A DNA stretch of 64,000 nt from Datnioides undecimradiatus (taxonomy: Eukaryota; Chordata; Actinopteri; Lobotiformes; Datnioididae), in NCBI GenBank assembly GCA_008933995.1, contig WARS01000032.1, positions 1-64,000 on the forward strand. Reading direction: 5' to 3'. Shown piece by piece: positions 61,151 through 64,000 of the stretch. Made by a program: the position numbers and the translations under genes. The notes under the pieces are model-generated. The model saw nothing but the letters and a program-made list of their open reading frames with translations, searched no databases and was not told where the DNA came from. Positions within the stretch are counted from its first letter, which is position 1. Each line of letters opens with the position of its first letter.

Positions 61151-63196
61151 CACTTCCAGTTTACTGTCAAGTGGTGAGGTTTCAAACAAGATGCTAAATA
61201 GCAGCCCACACATCTCTCTCGGCTTCTCTCTGGACCGTTTTTCATCATTGTTGTTGTTACATTTTCTAATCTGAAGATGAATTTCCTGTGGGAGCCACAC
61301 GTTCAGCCCTGTGAAAGTATTTATCATCTACAACAGGCGGCAGAGGCAGGTGAACATGTTTACAAGCTCTTCAATGTCTTATTTGAGGGTGATTCTGGAT
61401 GGACAGACTTTTGAAGGATATTGATACATCTTCAAAGATCAACAAAATCAACTTCTTCTGTCTTCCTAAGGAGTTGCTGCCAAGGTAACAAAGAGGGAGA
61501 ATCACTGTGACAACAGGTGAGATATCTCACTTGAAATGAAGCCCACAGAAACAGGGAAGGTGCTATGCGTCTGTCAGAACCTAGTCAGACGACTAGTGTG
61601 GGCAGGTAATGAAGAGACAGTGTAGATGCTGATGAGTGATTATCTGTAGGGAGTGTACACTGCTCTGCACAGAAAGAAAAACACATCAGAAACGTTGCTG
61701 TTTGAGAATCTATGTGTCCAGTTAAAGCTGCTTTAAGAATGTTTTTATATTTATATTGCCTCAGTTATATGCATATAATGTGAAAGTCATGATGTCAATC
61801 TGCAAAGTTCAGGTTCAGTACTCTCATCAGCATCGTTTGCACCTGCAGCTGATACGGTCTCACCCCCAACTCGTCACAATTGTCAGAATCCCTCAGTTTA
61901 ATTTTTCGATAAGCGAGTCAAATGACATAGTATAAAGAGCAAGAAAATATGCAAGGCAGGAGGTCAGGGTGGATGTGTGAATGTAACGCAAACCAAACGA
62001 AGCATATGTGACAAGTTGGAAGTGAAAATATTTTATTGCAGCAGCCAAATTTGTTTTGCCAAAAAGCCTTGAGTCCACTGCTCATAATCTTTCCAGCAGA
62101 CAGAGAGAAATGTTCAGTCTTGCTTGTGAACACCACGGAGAGTCAGATGTTTACCTACTCAGAGCTAAAGGGGATGATAAGTAATTAACTTACATTCAGT
62201 GTAAAGTGGCAAAGGAAATGAACTGATTCAGGTTCAAGTACTGTCTGATGCACCGCTTGTTAAAAAAATGCACATGAAAAGAAAATCATATGAATCATAT
62301 GAAAGAAAATGCTAAATTCAGGGCGAAGTCACTACTTTGTTGTCAGAACTATGTGGACATTGCTGTTCATCCATTTATTATTTTATTCCAAACGAGAACC
62401 TTCACTTGTCAAAGTTGGCTGCATGTCTTTTTCTGCATGACTACACTGTCACAGTCAAAGAACCTTCCACAAACTAATATTGGACAATATTGTTTAAAAT
62501 ATCAAGATTAATCTTAATAATGTCAATGACGCATAGCCAAAATCATAATGATATAGCAAAAAGTAATGAGGTACAGTGTAATTAACTAACTGTAAAGAGA
62601 CAATTAAAATCCCTTTCACAAGCACTATTACACAACACAACAGCTTCATTATAGATCTAAACGTATCCCTTAAGATGCTGGGGTTGTGTTGTCATTTAAG
62701 CAAAGGAGAGAAATGCTGATTTTGATGAAAAACAATTTACTGATGTTAATGAACTGATGCTACTGATGTAAGAACACTCCAGAAAAAGCTGCAAAGGAGA
62801 AAAACCGATTGGCTACTTTAAGCTTAAGCTTCTTAAACCACAGCATATCGTTCTCAAAATTGTATAATCTGCTGTGGAAAAGTTACACCATCACCTCTAA
62901 AACTAGTTTTTCCTATTGTGTTGTTCTCTATTGATTTATTTAACAACGCATGGTCCCATTTTTTTGCAATGTGCATGATGTACTCACAGCACAAAAGAAA
63001 AGGGTTTCAAACAAAAGAGGATGGCGTGAGGCTTTACTGAATGGCAAGAGGCTACAAATAGTAGATAATGTAACCGCTGAATTAAAGTCCTCAGCAACTG
63101 CAAGCCCTTAAGAAAAAAAATATAAAGAGTCTTTGACAGACTAGGTAACAAAAGCAGGAGTGATACACAACGCACAGCTGCGAATTCACTTTTTGG
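61151..63196. other. Non-coding sequence
   Basis: No repeat family, gene or RNA is recognised. 62500-62700 is AT-rich and featureless. Confidence 0.5.
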
Positions 63197-63410
63197 CAGA
63201 GGTGGATATGGTATACAGAAACTTAAGCAAAAGAAAGTAATATTAAACTCTAAAATACTCACATTGCAAACAAAAACTGTCCTGCATTGTAAAGGTCACT
63301 TTAGAAAAAGTAAGTAAGTATAATCAGGAAAATGTATATAACCTGTCATAAGTAAAAGTACTCAAGGGAGACAAACTGCCTCTGTGACTGTGATAATGTT
63401 ATATATAGGA
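63197..63410 (+). mobile_element. 5' part of a non-autonomous hAT-like repeat
   Basis: The copy begins GCAGAGGTGGATATGG, the family's CAGAGGTGG-type terminus, a hAT-like end. It then follows the consensus I recall: GAAACTTAAGCAAAAG, AAAATACTCACATTGC, CTGTCCTGCATTGTAAAGG, ATAATCAGGAAAATGTAT, AAGTAAAAGTACTCAAGG, CTCTGTGACTGTGATAATG. The match stops near 63410, so the 3' two thirds are absent. It overlaps a 92-codon minus-strand frame (62984-63262), which is therefore not a gene. Together with 38693-39030 and 10979-11158, most of the family is represented in the window. Confidence 0.68.
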
Positions 63411-64000
63411 GAGCACTTCACTCTGTTCCTTGAGACAAGTGTGCCAGAGAGGGTCGGAGGGACGAGTGGATTAAAAGCTGCATATAGCTGCTTAGTCACT
63501 GTGTGCTAGACCTTCATCACGCACAGAAAATGGACTTTTTCTTTAATCATTAGATAACATGCCTCACAAATCTAATTAATACAGAAGTGGTTTAAACACT
63601 GGTAAAATAACAGAAGAAAGGATGAGTCCATTTAGAAATATTGGTAATTAACATTCAAAAGTTGCCTGAGGTTATGGAGACTCATTCAATATTGATGGTG
63701 GTTTGGGGAGGGAGTTGCAGCCAAACAGGTGTCTCTTTTTTCAGAGCTAAACAGATAAGAGATCCAGAAAGGAAACTGTAGCTGTTATTCATGGCTTAAA
63801 ATGCATAACTGAAGAGTTTTATGAAAAGTTGAAGAGAAAAAAGGACATTGCAGCTTGGAAAATAACAGTTTCACTCAAAGTAACTTTCAATTACTAGTTA
63901 TATTGCATGGTGGGGTAAAATATGACTTAGGCAGCTTTGGAAACTAGTGGAAACAATTTGCATGAGGATCAACAGAAGAATGAAATCAGAGAAAAGAGAA
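63411..64000. other. Non-coding sequence to the window end
   Basis: No recognised feature; AT-rich with no motif cluster. Confidence 0.5.

Noticed and set aside
1-64000. CRISPR arrays, bacterial operons, phage genes, integrated viral elements
   Set aside because: No regular spacer arrays, no long contiguous frames, no capsid, integrase or envelope-like translation, and no long terminal repeats were seen on either strand.

Overview
The window looks like vertebrate, most likely teleost fish (percomorph-type), nuclear DNA. It is AT-rich and full of long (CA)n/(GT)n microsatellites. It also carries degraded copies of several dispersed repeats that I recognise from memory of percomorph genomes: an APE-type LINE of the CR1/L2/Rex1 group, a hAT-like non-autonomous family beginning with a CAGAGGTGG-type end, a family carrying the GCTAGCTTAGCTTAGCATAAAG core, and a MITE with AAAGGGTTAGTTCACC-type ends. 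The taxonomic call rests on repeat recognition and base texture only. No host gene names it.

No protein-coding exon, tRNA, rRNA, snRNA or recognisable microRNA can be supported. All open frames are short (longest 174 codons), many run through microsatellites or homopolymers, and none translates to a host domain I recognise. The only protein-like signal is LINE endonuclease and reverse transcriptase debris on the minus strand at about 31.4-33.7 kb. The window is therefore gene-desert or long-intron sequence.

Layout. 1-12 kb: AT-rich unique sequence, one (CA)n, and a 3' fragment of the hAT-like repeat at 10979-11158. 12-15 kb: a MITE end (12298), a (GT)n, a minus-strand copy of the GCTAGCTTAGCTTA repeat (13988-14220), a GGA-rich tract and a (CA)n. 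15-31 kb: mostly unique sequence with microsatellites and stretches of CNE-like texture (about 17.6-18.5, 24.6-24.8, 26.0-26.3 and 30.2-30.7 kb). 31.4-33.7 kb: the LINE. 34-50 kb: unique sequence with a near-full hAT-like copy (38.7-39.0 kb), a candidate enhancer with a CRE/Maf-type site (44.4-44.7 kb), a repeat tail (46.4 kb), a second GCTAGCTTAGCTTA repeat (48.5-48.8 kb) and a CNE-like block (49.5-50.0 kb). 51-64 kb: GT/GA tracts, further CNE-like blocks (53.0, 54.8 and 60.7-61.1 kb), a MITE with both ends (54.2-54.5 kb), an inverted pair of E-boxes forming a 17-bp hairpin (56.1 kb), a compound TA/CA/CG tract (57.6 kb) and the 5' part of another hAT-like copy (63.2 kb).

If the window has a function, it is probably cis-regulatory: several blocks carry clustered homeodomain, TCF/LEF, SOX, RFX, AP-1 or E-box words with few simple repeats. 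That is inference from texture. Alignment to other fish genomes would decide it. I did not find a new molecular system here.
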